The position numbers were made by a program, and so were the translations under genes. Of a stretch of 46,344 nt of DNA, positions 18,057-25,716 are shown one piece after another. The notes under the pieces are model-generated. The model saw nothing but the letters and a program-made list of their open reading frames with translations, was not told the DNA's origin and made no database searches. This DNA is from Gemmatales bacterium. Lineage in GTDB: Bacteria; Planctomycetota; Planctomycetia; Gemmatales; HRBIN36. The DNA is taken from NCBI GenBank assembly GCA_025055835.1, contig JANWWR010000020.1, forward strand, positions 1 through 46,344, in the 5' to 3' direction. Numbering within the stretch: position 1 is the first letter of the stretch; the number at the start of each line of letters is the position of its first letter.

Positions 18057-19643
18057 ATGCCTCAAGGTTATCTCTGCCTCGTCCTTCACGCCCATTTGCC
18101 GTTCGTCCGTCATCCCGAGTACGACGACTTCCTCGAAGAGGACTGGTTCTACGAAGCGATCACGGAAACCTACATTCCGCTTCTGGAAATGTTCGAGGGG
18201 CTGGAGCGGGACGGGGTCGATTGGCGGCTGACCATGTCGGTCACGCCGACGCTGGCGGCGATGTTTGCCGATCCGCTTCTGCAATACCGCTACGTCCGCC
18301 ATATCGACAATCTGATCGCTCTGGCAAACAAGGAACTGCATCGCACCCGCTGGCAGCCGGAGTTTCACGTCCTCGCCCAGATGTACCACGACCGCTTCCT
18401 CCGCTGCCGGGAAGTGTTCGTCAACAAGTACAGCTACAACCTGCTCAACGGCTTTCGCCGCTTCTTCGATGCGGGCAAACTGGAACTCATCACCTGTGCC
18501 GCGACGCACGGCTTTTTGCCGCTCATGACCATCAACTGGGACGCGGTGCGTGCCCAGATCGAGATCGGCTGTCGAGAATTTGAGCGGCACTTCGGCCGAC
18601 GACCGCGTGGCATCTGGCTTCCCGAATGCGGCTACACTCCCGGCGTGGAAAAGTATCTGGAGGCCGCCGGTATCCGCTATTTCTTCACCGACACCCACGG
18701 CGTTCTCTTCGCAGATCCGAGGCCGAAGTACGGCGTGTATGCTCCGATCATTTGCCCCGGCACCAATGTCGCCGCCTGCGGTCGGGACACCGAGTCGTCC
18801 AAGCAGGTCTGGAGCGCCATCGAGGGCTACCCCGGCGACTACAACTATCGGGAGTTCTACCGCGACGTCGGCTTCGACCTCGAATACGACTATATCCGGC
18901 CGCATCTGCACTCGACCGGCATCCGCAGCAACCTCGGGATCAAGTATTACAAGATCACCGGACGCACGGAGCACAAGCTGCCCTACGTCCGCGAGGCTGC
19001 GTTGGAAAAAGCGGCAGAGCACGCTGGCAATTTCATGTTCAACCGTGAAAAGCAAGCGGAGTGGCTCTACGGCGTCATGGGAGGGCGACCGCCGCTCATC
19101 ATTGCGCCCTACGACGCCGAACTGTTCGGCCACTGGTGGTTCGAGGGGCCGGAATGGCTCAATTACCTGCTCCGCAAAATCTGCTACGATCAGCAGACCA
19201 TCAAAACCATTACCGTGCCGGAGTATCTGGAGGCTCATCGGCATATCCAGATCAGCCAGCCGTCGTTTTCCAGCTGGGGCTACAAAGGCTATTGCGAAGT
19301 CTGGCTGGAAGGCTCCAACGACTGGATTTACCGCCACCTGCATGAAGGGGCCAACCGCATGGTGGAGCTGGCCCGTCGCTATCCCGACGCCGACGGCTTG
19401 CGTCGCCGGGCTTTAAACCAGATGGCCCGTGAACTTTTGCTGGCCCAATCGAGCGACTGGGCCTTCATCATGAAGACCGGCACGATGGTCGAATACGCCG
19501 TGGAGCGGACGCGCGTCCACGTCCTCAATCTGAACCATCTTTACGACCAGATTCGCAATAACACCATTGATGAGCCGTGGCTGAATGTTATCGAAGCCCG
19601 GCACAACATTTTCCCGGACATGGATTATCGGGTGTACGCCTGA
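18057..19643 (+). CDS. GH57 family 1,4-alpha-glucan branching enzyme
   Basis: A 528-residue glycoside hydrolase family 57 protein. Recognisable GH57 blocks are LVLHAHLPFVRHPE at the start (conserved His pair), WLPECGY with probable nucleophile E190, and IIAPYDAELFGHWWFEGP with probable acid/base D353. The two catalytic positions are close to those of the Thermococcus branching enzyme (E183 and D354, from memory). Such enzymes cut alpha-1,4 chains and rejoin them as alpha-1,6 branches during glycogen synthesis. The frame opens upstream at 17964, but ATG 18057 begins the conserved first strand; its ribosome site is weak. The stop TGA is followed at once by the dtd ATG, so the two genes are translationally linked. 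A role as an alpha-amylase is less likely. Confidence 0.88.
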   Translation: MPQGYLCLVLHAHLPFVRHPEYDDFLEEDWFYEAITETYIPLLEMFEGLERDGVDWRLTMSVTPTLAAMFADPLLQYRYVRHIDNLIALANKELHRTRWQPEFHVLAQMYHDRFLRCREVFVNKYSYNLLNGFRRFFDAGKLELITCAATHGFLPLMTINWDAVRAQIEIGCREFERHFGRRPRGIWLPECGYTPGVEKYLEAAGIRYFFTDTHGVLFADPRPKYGVYAPIICPGTNVAACGRDTESSKQVWSAIEGYPGDYNYREFYRDVGFDLEYDYIRPHLHSTGIRSNLGIKYYKITGRTEHKLPYVREAALEKAAEHAGNFMFNREKQAEWLYGVMGGRPPLIIAPYDAELFGHWWFEGPEWLNYLLRKICYDQQTIKTITVPEYLEAHRHIQISQPSFSSWGYKGYCEVWLEGSNDWIYRHLHEGANRMVELARRYPDADGLRRRALNQMARELLLAQSSDWAFIMKTGTMVEYAVERTRVHVLNLNHLYDQIRNNTIDEPWLNVIEARHNIFPDMDYRVYA

Positions 19644-20117
19644 ATGCGAATCGTGCTGCAACGCGTGAGTCGGGCCGAGGTCCGCATCGGCGGCGAGGTT
19701 GTCGGCCGCATCGGTCGTGGACTGCTGGTTCTGCTGGGTGTCGCAAGGGGAGACACCGTCGAAGACGCCTGCTGGTTAGCCGAGAAGATCGTGGGCTTAC
19801 GCATCTTCAACGACGACCAAGGAAAGATGAACCGGGACCTCACCGAGGTCAGCGGTTCCGTTTTGGTTGTCAGTCAGTTCACCTTGCACGGCGACTGTCG
19901 CAAGGGCCGTCGGCCCAGCTTCGTCGCCGCCGCACCCCCGGAGACCGCCATTCCGCTGTACGAGGCGTTCATCAACGCCGTCCGCGCGCTCGGGGTGCCG
20001 GTCGAGACCGGACGCTTCGGGGCAATGATGGAAGTGGAACTGGTCAATGACGGCCCGGTGACACTGATCCTCGAGCGTGGAAAAGAGCTTTCAAATATCG
20101 ACCCAGCATCCTCCTGA
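19644..20117 (+). CDS. dtd: D-aminoacyl-tRNA deacylase
   Basis: A 157-residue deacylase that frees tRNAs mischarged with D-amino acids or glycine. The two family signatures are SQFTL (the SQxxT motif, about residue 73) and NDGPVTLIL (the NxGPVT motif, about residue 131), which together form the active site at the dimer interface. The N-terminus [13 protein letters not shown] is typical. The ATG directly follows the stop codon of the GH57 gene. A strong stem-loop follows six bases after its stop. The C-terminus is about ten residues longer than in E. coli. Confidence 0.94.
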   Translation: MRIVLQRVSRAEVRIGGEVVGRIGRGLLVLLGVARGDTVEDACWLAEKIVGLRIFNDDQGKMNRDLTEVSGSVLVVSQFTLHGDCRKGRRPSFVAAAPPETAIPLYEAFINAVRALGVPVETGRFGAMMEVELVNDGPVTLILERGKELSNIDPASS

Positions 20118-20122
20118 AAGCA

Positions 20123-20157
20123 CACGACCTGTCGGGAAGCCAACCCGACAGGTCGTG
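20123..20157. terminator. Perfect 14-bp stem-loop between convergent genes
   Basis: CACGACCTGTCGGG (20123-20136) pairs without mismatch with CCCGACAGGTCGTG (20144-20157) around a seven-base loop. It starts six bases after the dtd stop and ends 31 bases before the stop of the minus-strand gene, the position expected for a bidirectional terminator. Neither side has a clear U-tract, so it may instead be a 3'-end stabiliser. Confidence 0.75.
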
Positions 20158-20188
20158 GCATGGTTAGCTCGGTGCTCGGAAAGTCCCA

Positions 20189-22546
20189 TCACTGGATATT
20201 CGGCACGCCAGGCTGTCCGCCGGGCCGATTCTGCTGGCCTCCCTGGTTCGGGTTCTGTTGCTGGTTGCCTCGGCCTTTGTTTTCGATGCTGCTGTCGGTC
20301 AATTGCGACTCGGACAAAGTCAGCGTCTGGAAATTCATGTACTCTCGCCAGGTTTGTTCCAGATCGTTAAGGCGGGAGGGATCGGCCCGATCGGGATTAT
20401 TCGGATCGGCGATCTCGAAGGCTCGAACGAACAGAGCTTCGATCACCTCCGGGGACAAATCCATGTCTCGCGGCAACTGCCCGAGGTCGTTCAAAAACTG
20501 AAGCGTCTGGGGCAGCTTCTGCCGCATCAGGAAGTACATCAAGGCCCACGCTTCCGCTCGGGCTTTCATGCGGAGAATCTCCCGCTCCTCGCCCGTGGCC
20601 TTCTCCGCCGCCTCGAAATTCGCGTCGGTAAGGATTTTCAGGATGGTCGGTTTCTCGAACTTCACCTTCTTGTCGTAGAACGCTCCGCGTTCGAAGGTCA
20701 GCGTCGGCTCCTTCTCCTTTTCCGCTGCCAGGACGCGTTTGAAGAGCCGCAGATAGGTCCAGTGGCCAGCGCCGACGCCGCTGAGGACCGTGGGATAGTC
20801 GAAAGCCGAGGAACTCTTCGGCGTCTCGAAGAAGCTGGCCAGCCCGAAGCGGATGGCATAGGGCACGTGAACGCGCCGCGGCAGGACTTCCGTGGCAGCA
20901 GCCAGCTGCTGGACGCCCTCGAAGGTCAGGGTCGCCAGTTCGCCTTCCTCCTCGGCGGCCTTGACAGCCAGGGCGAGAATCCGCCCACGAGCCAGATCGG
21001 TGGGGGTCAGCGCCTCCGGTCCGGACAAAGCGGACTGAGGAATCCTGCCGGACAGGATGCGATCCAGATCCAGACCGCGTGGACTGACCGACTTCTCGAA
21101 ATCACTGGCAACCATTTGGAACTGCTCGTACTGGCTGTCGAGCCGGTACTTCGACAGGATGGCCACGTTGTCCAAGGACGAATAGAAGCCGTCGTTCACC
21201 ATCGGCAGGGAATCGAAGACCCGGTGCAACATGCGGAACTTTTCCCGGTCTTCCGGCAGGATGACGATCAGCTGCCGCTCCGGCTGCTTGAGCACCCGGC
21301 CCTGAAGCGCGAACCAGTAGAAGTAGGCCGCGTACAGTTTTTCCAGGCGCTTCAGGCGTCGTTCCGCCGCTCGGTCGTCGCGGCTGAGGTGGAGAATGAC
21401 GTAGTGCGGCGAACGGGTTTCTCGGATGTCGCTGCTGACGCCGGGCAGAGTGCGGATGAGATTGATCTGCTCGCTGGGTTCGGCAAGGTTCTTCCGCAGT
21501 TCCTCCCGCACCAGGCGCAGGGCCTCGACTCGCGACTTGGCTGCGGCGTCGAGACTGCGGTTGCTCAGCTCGTCAATGTACTTTTCGAACTCCTTCTGCA
21601 TGTCGAACTTGCCGTCGTCCGCCGCGTAGGTCCAGTGCTGGAGCATCCACTCGGCGAAGCGGAGCGGCTCATCGGCCATCTCTTTCCGTTTGTCGGCCAT
21701 CAGCTTGTCGATCTTAGGGAAGAAGACACGCTGGAGAGCGATTTCGCCGGGAATTGAAGTCGTGGGATCGAGCGGGATGCGGGAACCGTACTTCGTATTG
21801 AGGAAGTATCCGCCGGAGACGTTGTTCCGTTGATTGGGCACGAATTGCACGTCGGCTTCCACCACGGCGACGAACCAAGTGCCCTGAATGGGCTGCGCTT
21901 CCTGCTGGCCCTGCTGACCGCCGAAGCCACCCGGACCGATTCCACCCGGTCCGATCCCACCCGGACCAACGCCGCCCGGCAATCCCGGTCCCACGCCAGG
22001 ACCGCCCGGCCCAAGCCCTGGTCCCCCGATGCCGGCACCCGCCATGCCGAAGCCGCCCGGTCCGATTCCAGGTCCGCCCCGGCCTCCGCCCGGCAGACCC
22101 GGACCACCCGGTCCGCCGATACCGGCACCCGCCATGCCGAAGCCTCCCCGCGGTCCTCCAGGACCGCCGCTTGGACCACCTGGATAGCCCGGTCCCGGTC
22201 CGCCGATGCCTGCACCGGCCATGCCGAAGCCGCCCGGTCCGATTCCGGGTCCGCCGCGCCCTCCACCCGGCCCAAGCCCTGGTCCGCCGATACCGGCACC
22301 AGCCATTCCGAACCCACCGGGGCCGAGTCCCGGTCCCCCGATGCCGGCCCCAGCCATGCCGAAACCGCCGGGTGCTCCTGGACCGGGCAGACCCGGAGCA
22401 CCGGGGCCGAAACCGCCGCCCGGCACGCCGCCTCCTCCGGCAGCTCCACCCTCGCTATTGAGGTTGACGCGGATGATGATGTAATCGGCCGAACTGATGC
22501 TTGTCGCTACCAGTAACGCGGCCCCGATCAAGAAGGCTCGTTTCAT
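20189..22546 (-). CDS. Exported Gly-rich protein with a degenerate DUF1570-like (gluzincin-type) domain
   Basis: A 785-residue protein with a signal peptide (MKRAFLIGAALLVATSISSA). About residues 30-215 are Gly/Pro-rich, with five copies of the 12-residue unit GGFGMAGAGIGG spaced by GPG-type linkers. The rest resembles planctomycete DUF1570 proteins: an ERRLKRLEKLYAAYFYWF helix, then NDGFYSSLDNVAIL, then a helix aligned with the zinc-peptidase site. That site reads F542-E-G-V-Q546 in place of HExxH, and the usual EGLA appears as RFGLASFFE, so the protein is probably not an active protease. The C-terminus is Gln/Asn/Gly-rich. GGAGG lies ten bases before the ATG. A structural or surface role is inference. 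Confidence 0.7.
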   Translation of the reverse strand: MKRAFLIGAALLVATSISSADYIIIRVNLNSEGGAAGGGGVPGGGFGPGAPGLPGPGAPGGFGMAGAGIGGPGLGPGGFGMAGAGIGGPGLGPGGGRGGPGIGPGGFGMAGAGIGGPGPGYPGGPSGGPGGPRGGFGMAGAGIGGPGGPGLPGGGRGGPGIGPGGFGMAGAGIGGPGLGPGGPGVGPGLPGGVGPGGIGPGGIGPGGFGGQQGQQEAQPIQGTWFVAVVEADVQFVPNQRNNVSGGYFLNTKYGSRIPLDPTTSIPGEIALQRVFFPKIDKLMADKRKEMADEPLRFAEWMLQHWTYAADDGKFDMQKEFEKYIDELSNRSLDAAAKSRVEALRLVREELRKNLAEPSEQINLIRTLPGVSSDIRETRSPHYVILHLSRDDRAAERRLKRLEKLYAAYFYWFALQGRVLKQPERQLIVILPEDREKFRMLHRVFDSLPMVNDGFYSSLDNVAILSKYRLDSQYEQFQMVASDFEKSVSPRGLDLDRILSGRIPQSALSGPEALTPTDLARGRILALAVKAAEEEGELATLTFEGVQQLAAATEVLPRRVHVPYAIRFGLASFFETPKSSSAFDYPTVLSGVGAGHWTYLRLFKRVLAAEKEKEPTLTFERGAFYDKKVKFEKPTILKILTDANFEAAEKATGEEREILRMKARAEAWALMYFLMRQKLPQTLQFLNDLGQLPRDMDLSPEVIEALFVRAFEIADPNNPDRADPSRLNDLEQTWREYMNFQTLTLSESQLTDSSIENKGRGNQQQNPNQGGQQNRPGGQPGVPNIQ
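22027..22370 (-). repeat. Five Gly-rich coding repeats (GGFGMAGAGIGG)
   Basis: Five coding copies lie at about 22027-22060, 22111-22146, 22203-22236, 22281-22317 and 22334-22369. The 12-residue peptide unit is the same in all of them, while the codons differ at third positions (for example GCT/GCC, GGG/GGT, ATC context). This points to selection on the peptide rather than recent DNA duplication. Confidence 0.8.
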
Positions 22547-22702
22547 AGAGTTGGTGCCTCCGGCTCCGGCAAGGAGACGTGATTGCTTTCCCTAGGACAG
22601 TCGTCACGAAACCTTTACGTATTGTCATACACCCGATGCGGGAACGCAACGGCAATTGGCATAGAAATGGCAGGAACCTTGGCTGCTTTCAATCCCATTT
22701 AA

Positions 22703-24286
22703 TCACCGTGAGGAAGACGGGGAAGACAGTGCTTCGGGGCGAAGGACTGCTGGTTTGAGCGTCCACGCCTGCCGCTTGGCCAATGCCATCATCGCCGGTG
22801 CTCGATGATTGGGCGGAAAGATGATCCAGGACCACAGCTTCGGATCGTCATCGGCGACGTAATCCGCCGCGGCCAATCGAGCCGGAGGAACGACGATCCT
22901 CTCCGGAATCGGCTTGCCTTCCAGGCGTAGTGCGGAGACTGAGGCCAAGGCTTGCAGGAAGGACTCTGGCGGAACCGCTTTGCTTCCCAGCCAAACGGCA
23001 CTGGGAATCCGTCCGTGCAGGCGAAGGTAGTCGTTGACATCCTCGACGGTACGGAAGAACTGGTCCGAATCCACTTCCATCGGCTCATCGAGCTTCGGAC
23101 CTGGGTCGGGAGGACCATAGGGGGTATCCGGCAGACGAACCTGCACCCGGGCCTGGTTCGGATGGGGACCAGCGAGGTAGTGATTCAGCAGCCAGAAGAT
23201 CTCGCTGGGCGCGAGGGTCCAGTCGCCGTGCCGTTGGAACGTGACCTCGGAGCGGACCGCCTTGGCAACCTGAAGGAGTTCGTCCTGATTGAACACTCGG
23301 CCCCGAGCGGCATCGGCGTACAGGGCGGCAGCTTCGCTGGCCGTGATGAATTGCACGTCGGGAAACCGCTTGATGAAGCGGATGTAGCCCTCGAAGTTGG
23401 CGAAAGCAGCTTCGCTTTCCTCTGGCGTCTTGGCGGGCGGTGGTTTCCACTGGCTGCGTGGCGGATTGGCCCCATGGCGGAAGTTGACGGCGTCCCAGAA
23501 TTCCCGGTGGACGAACTCGCAGGGATGGTAGTAGATGCTGACCACGCCGCCGCCCTCGGCCAGCAGCTGCTCTCGGGCTTTGAGAAAACGATCCTCCGTG
23601 CTCCGCAGATCCGCTTCGCCCCGCAGACTGGTCCGGACATGGTGGGCCAAGCGGTAGAGGGTCAGGACCCCGCAGTAGTAATGCGGCTTGTCGTCGAGCC
23701 GGACGTGGCTCCCGGCATCGAGGTAGATGCGCATGTTCCAGTTCCGCAAGGCCCCGAACGTCTGCGGCGCCCAGGAACTCCCGGGCTGACCGTAGCACGT
23801 CGGCGTCACGCCGAAGATGCGCTTGATATCGTCGATACCGGCTCGATCTCGGCGGTCGAACTCGGCCACGCCTTCATCCCAGCCGAGGTAGGCGAGATAC
23901 AAAGCCGGGGTCGGCTGAACGCTGTGGAAATTCGTGTGGTAGCCGATCTCGTGTTTCTTCAGCGCCTCGATGACATCAAAGCGGCGACGTCGCTCCAGGG
24001 TGCGGGCCTTTTCGCCGACGAGTTTGAAAGTAGCCCGAATGCCTTCCCGGTGCAGCCAGTCAGCCAGGCGCAGAGTAGCGTCATCGTCGGCGGGGAGCAG
24101 ATAATCCTCGGTGTCGAACCATAAGATCACATAGACCTTCGGAGTCATCGAGATCGGCTGACGTGCCGTGGCGGGCTGAGCGGTCGGCGTCTGACCCAGA
24201 CCCAGCGAAGGGAGAAGCGCGAAGGTCAGTAGAGCCAGGATGGCGAACAGACCGCGGAAGCGCGGGCCGGAGTCGTAACTGAACAT
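22703..24286 (-). CDS. Exported polysaccharide-deacetylase-like (NodB-fold) protein
   Basis: A 527-residue protein with an N-terminal hydrophobic signal segment (about residues 12-31) and a NodB-type domain in its first half. VYVILWFDTEDYLLP supplies acidic residues D58, E60 and D61 where NodB enzymes have their DD metal pair. GYHTNFHS supplies H117 and H121 in the H-x3-H spacing of the zinc site. The sequence DWLHREGIRATFKLVGEKA matches the family helix-strand between them. The C-terminal half (about 330-527) is not recognised. AGGGGG lies close to the ATG at 24286. It may deacetylate or sense an extracellular glycan; the substrate is unknown and the motifs are divergent, so activity is not certain. 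Confidence 0.68.
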   Translation of the reverse strand: MFSYDSGPRFRGLFAILALLTFALLPSLGLGQTPTAQPATARQPISMTPKVYVILWFDTEDYLLPADDDATLRLADWLHREGIRATFKLVGEKARTLERRRRFDVIEALKKHEIGYHTNFHSVQPTPALYLAYLGWDEGVAEFDRRDRAGIDDIKRIFGVTPTCYGQPGSSWAPQTFGALRNWNMRIYLDAGSHVRLDDKPHYYCGVLTLYRLAHHVRTSLRGEADLRSTEDRFLKAREQLLAEGGGVVSIYYHPCEFVHREFWDAVNFRHGANPPRSQWKPPPAKTPEESEAAFANFEGYIRFIKRFPDVQFITASEAAALYADAARGRVFNQDELLQVAKAVRSEVTFQRHGDWTLAPSEIFWLLNHYLAGPHPNQARVQVRLPDTPYGPPDPGPKLDEPMEVDSDQFFRTVEDVNDYLRLHGRIPSAVWLGSKAVPPESFLQALASVSALRLEGKPIPERIVVPPARLAAADYVADDDPKLWSWIIFPPNHRAPAMMALAKRQAWTLKPAVLRPEALSSPSSSR

Positions 24287-24442
24287 GGCACCCCCTTGCT
24301 TTTACCCGTCGGAAGGGAATCACTGGTTCTACGTTAAGCGGTTAGGCTCTTTGGGCAGCCATCATAACGGGTGTTTCGAGCCGATGCAGCAGACGGATTT
24401 TGACACGAAACGCGGCGGCCCTAGCGCCGAGGACTTGAGATC

Positions 24443-25648
24443 ATGAAGCTGAAACGCCTGCCGTCGGATTTCGTCGTTGAGGAAGTGACCGAAGTCGAGC
24501 CGGAACCCGCTGGACCGTTCGCGTTTTATCGGCTGGAAAAAGAGGGCTTGGGCACGCCGGAAGCCGTCCAAGCCATCTGCCGCAAATGGAAGCTGCATCC
24601 CCGGGACGTCACTTTTGGCGGACTGAAGGACCGTCACGCCCAGACGACTCAGTACCTGACGATCCGCAATGGACCGGCTCGAGGACTGAGCCAACCGCGT
24701 CTGCGACTCACTTACCTGGGCCGCCGCTCCATCGCCTACGATTCCAAGCAGGTGATCGGCAACCGTTTCCGCATCGTCCTCCGCGATCTCGGTCCGAACA
24801 AGCTGGAACAAAGTCTTCAAGCCCTGGAAGAGGTGGCCCGGGACGGCGTGCCCAACTATTTCGACGACCAGCGATTTGGCTCGGTGGGCAAGAGCCGCCG
24901 CTTCGTTGCCCGCTATCTCATCGATGCCGATTACGAACGGGCCTTGCGACTGGCCCTGGCCGAGCATTACGAATTCGATCCCGCTCCCGTCCGCCACCAG
25001 AAGAATTTGTTGAGGGAGCGTTGGGGCGACTGGCAGAACTTGCGGGAAAAACTGACCGGGGACCTGGGCCGCATCGTCACCTATCTGGCCGACCATCCCA
25101 CAGACTTTCGCGGGGCCTTTGCCCGTCTGCGAGCCGATCTCAAGGGCCTTTACCTGTCGGCGTACCAGAGCTACTTGTGGAACAAACTGCTCTCCCGCTG
25201 GATCGAAAGCCAGTGCCGACTCGATCAACTCCTGACGATCCGATTGCAGCTTGGCCCCGTGCTGGCCTTTCGACATCTCAGCCCCGAGCAGCGAAGCCGT
25301 TTCGACGCCCAGACCTTGCCCCTGCCGTGTGCCCGTCTGACTCTCAGTCCGGATGATCCGATCAAGCCTCTGCTCGACGCCGTGCTTCGAGAGGAAGACC
25401 TGGAACTATCGCAAATCAAGCTGAAGCATTTCCGGGAGCCGTTCTTCTCGAAGGGAGACCGAGCGGTCCTCTTTCATCCGCGCGACCTGACCTGGCACCA
25501 GGAGGCGGACGAAATCTACCGCGGCAAACAGAAATTGACTTTGCAGTTCGTCCTCCCCCGGGGCTGCTATGCGACGATGCTCGTGAAGCGGATTACCGCC
25601 GCTCGGCCATTCGTTGGCGATGATTCCGCGTCGGAAGCTGAGCCGTAA
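24443..25648 (+). CDS. truD: tRNA pseudouridine synthase D
   Basis: A 401-residue TruD-family enzyme, which converts uridine 13 of tRNA to pseudouridine. The catalytic aspartate is D63 in GLKDRHAQTTQ, the family signature. Other TruD segments are MKLKRLPSDFVVEE at the start, NRFRIVLRDL, and VPNYFDDQRFGS near residue 140. Later parts include YLSAYQSYLWNKLLSRW. The length is close to the bacterial norm. It diverges from the deacetylase-like gene and is followed after 68 bases by the S9 peptidase, possibly in one transcript. Confidence 0.94.
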   Translation: MKLKRLPSDFVVEEVTEVEPEPAGPFAFYRLEKEGLGTPEAVQAICRKWKLHPRDVTFGGLKDRHAQTTQYLTIRNGPARGLSQPRLRLTYLGRRSIAYDSKQVIGNRFRIVLRDLGPNKLEQSLQALEEVARDGVPNYFDDQRFGSVGKSRRFVARYLIDADYERALRLALAEHYEFDPAPVRHQKNLLRERWGDWQNLREKLTGDLGRIVTYLADHPTDFRGAFARLRADLKGLYLSAYQSYLWNKLLSRWIESQCRLDQLLTIRLQLGPVLAFRHLSPEQRSRFDAQTLPLPCARLTLSPDDPIKPLLDAVLREEDLELSQIKLKHFREPFFSKGDRAVLFHPRDLTWHQEADEIYRGKQKLTLQFVLPRGCYATMLVKRITAARPFVGDDSASEAEP

Positions 25649-25716
25649 GTGGCGTGCTGAGGAAAAGCCGCTAAACTGCCATCGTCTGACTGGCCTGCTG
25701 GACGAAAGGGCGAGCC

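Noticed and set aside
22027-22370. Regularly spaced repeats that could suggest a CRISPR array
   Set aside because: The repeats are coding, vary at third codon positions, and the intervals between them are Gly/Pro codons rather than unique spacers.
24400-24405. Perfect TTGACA before truD
   Set aside because: No usable -10 at 16-18 bases, and the distance to the ATG at 24443 is too short for a clear promoter.
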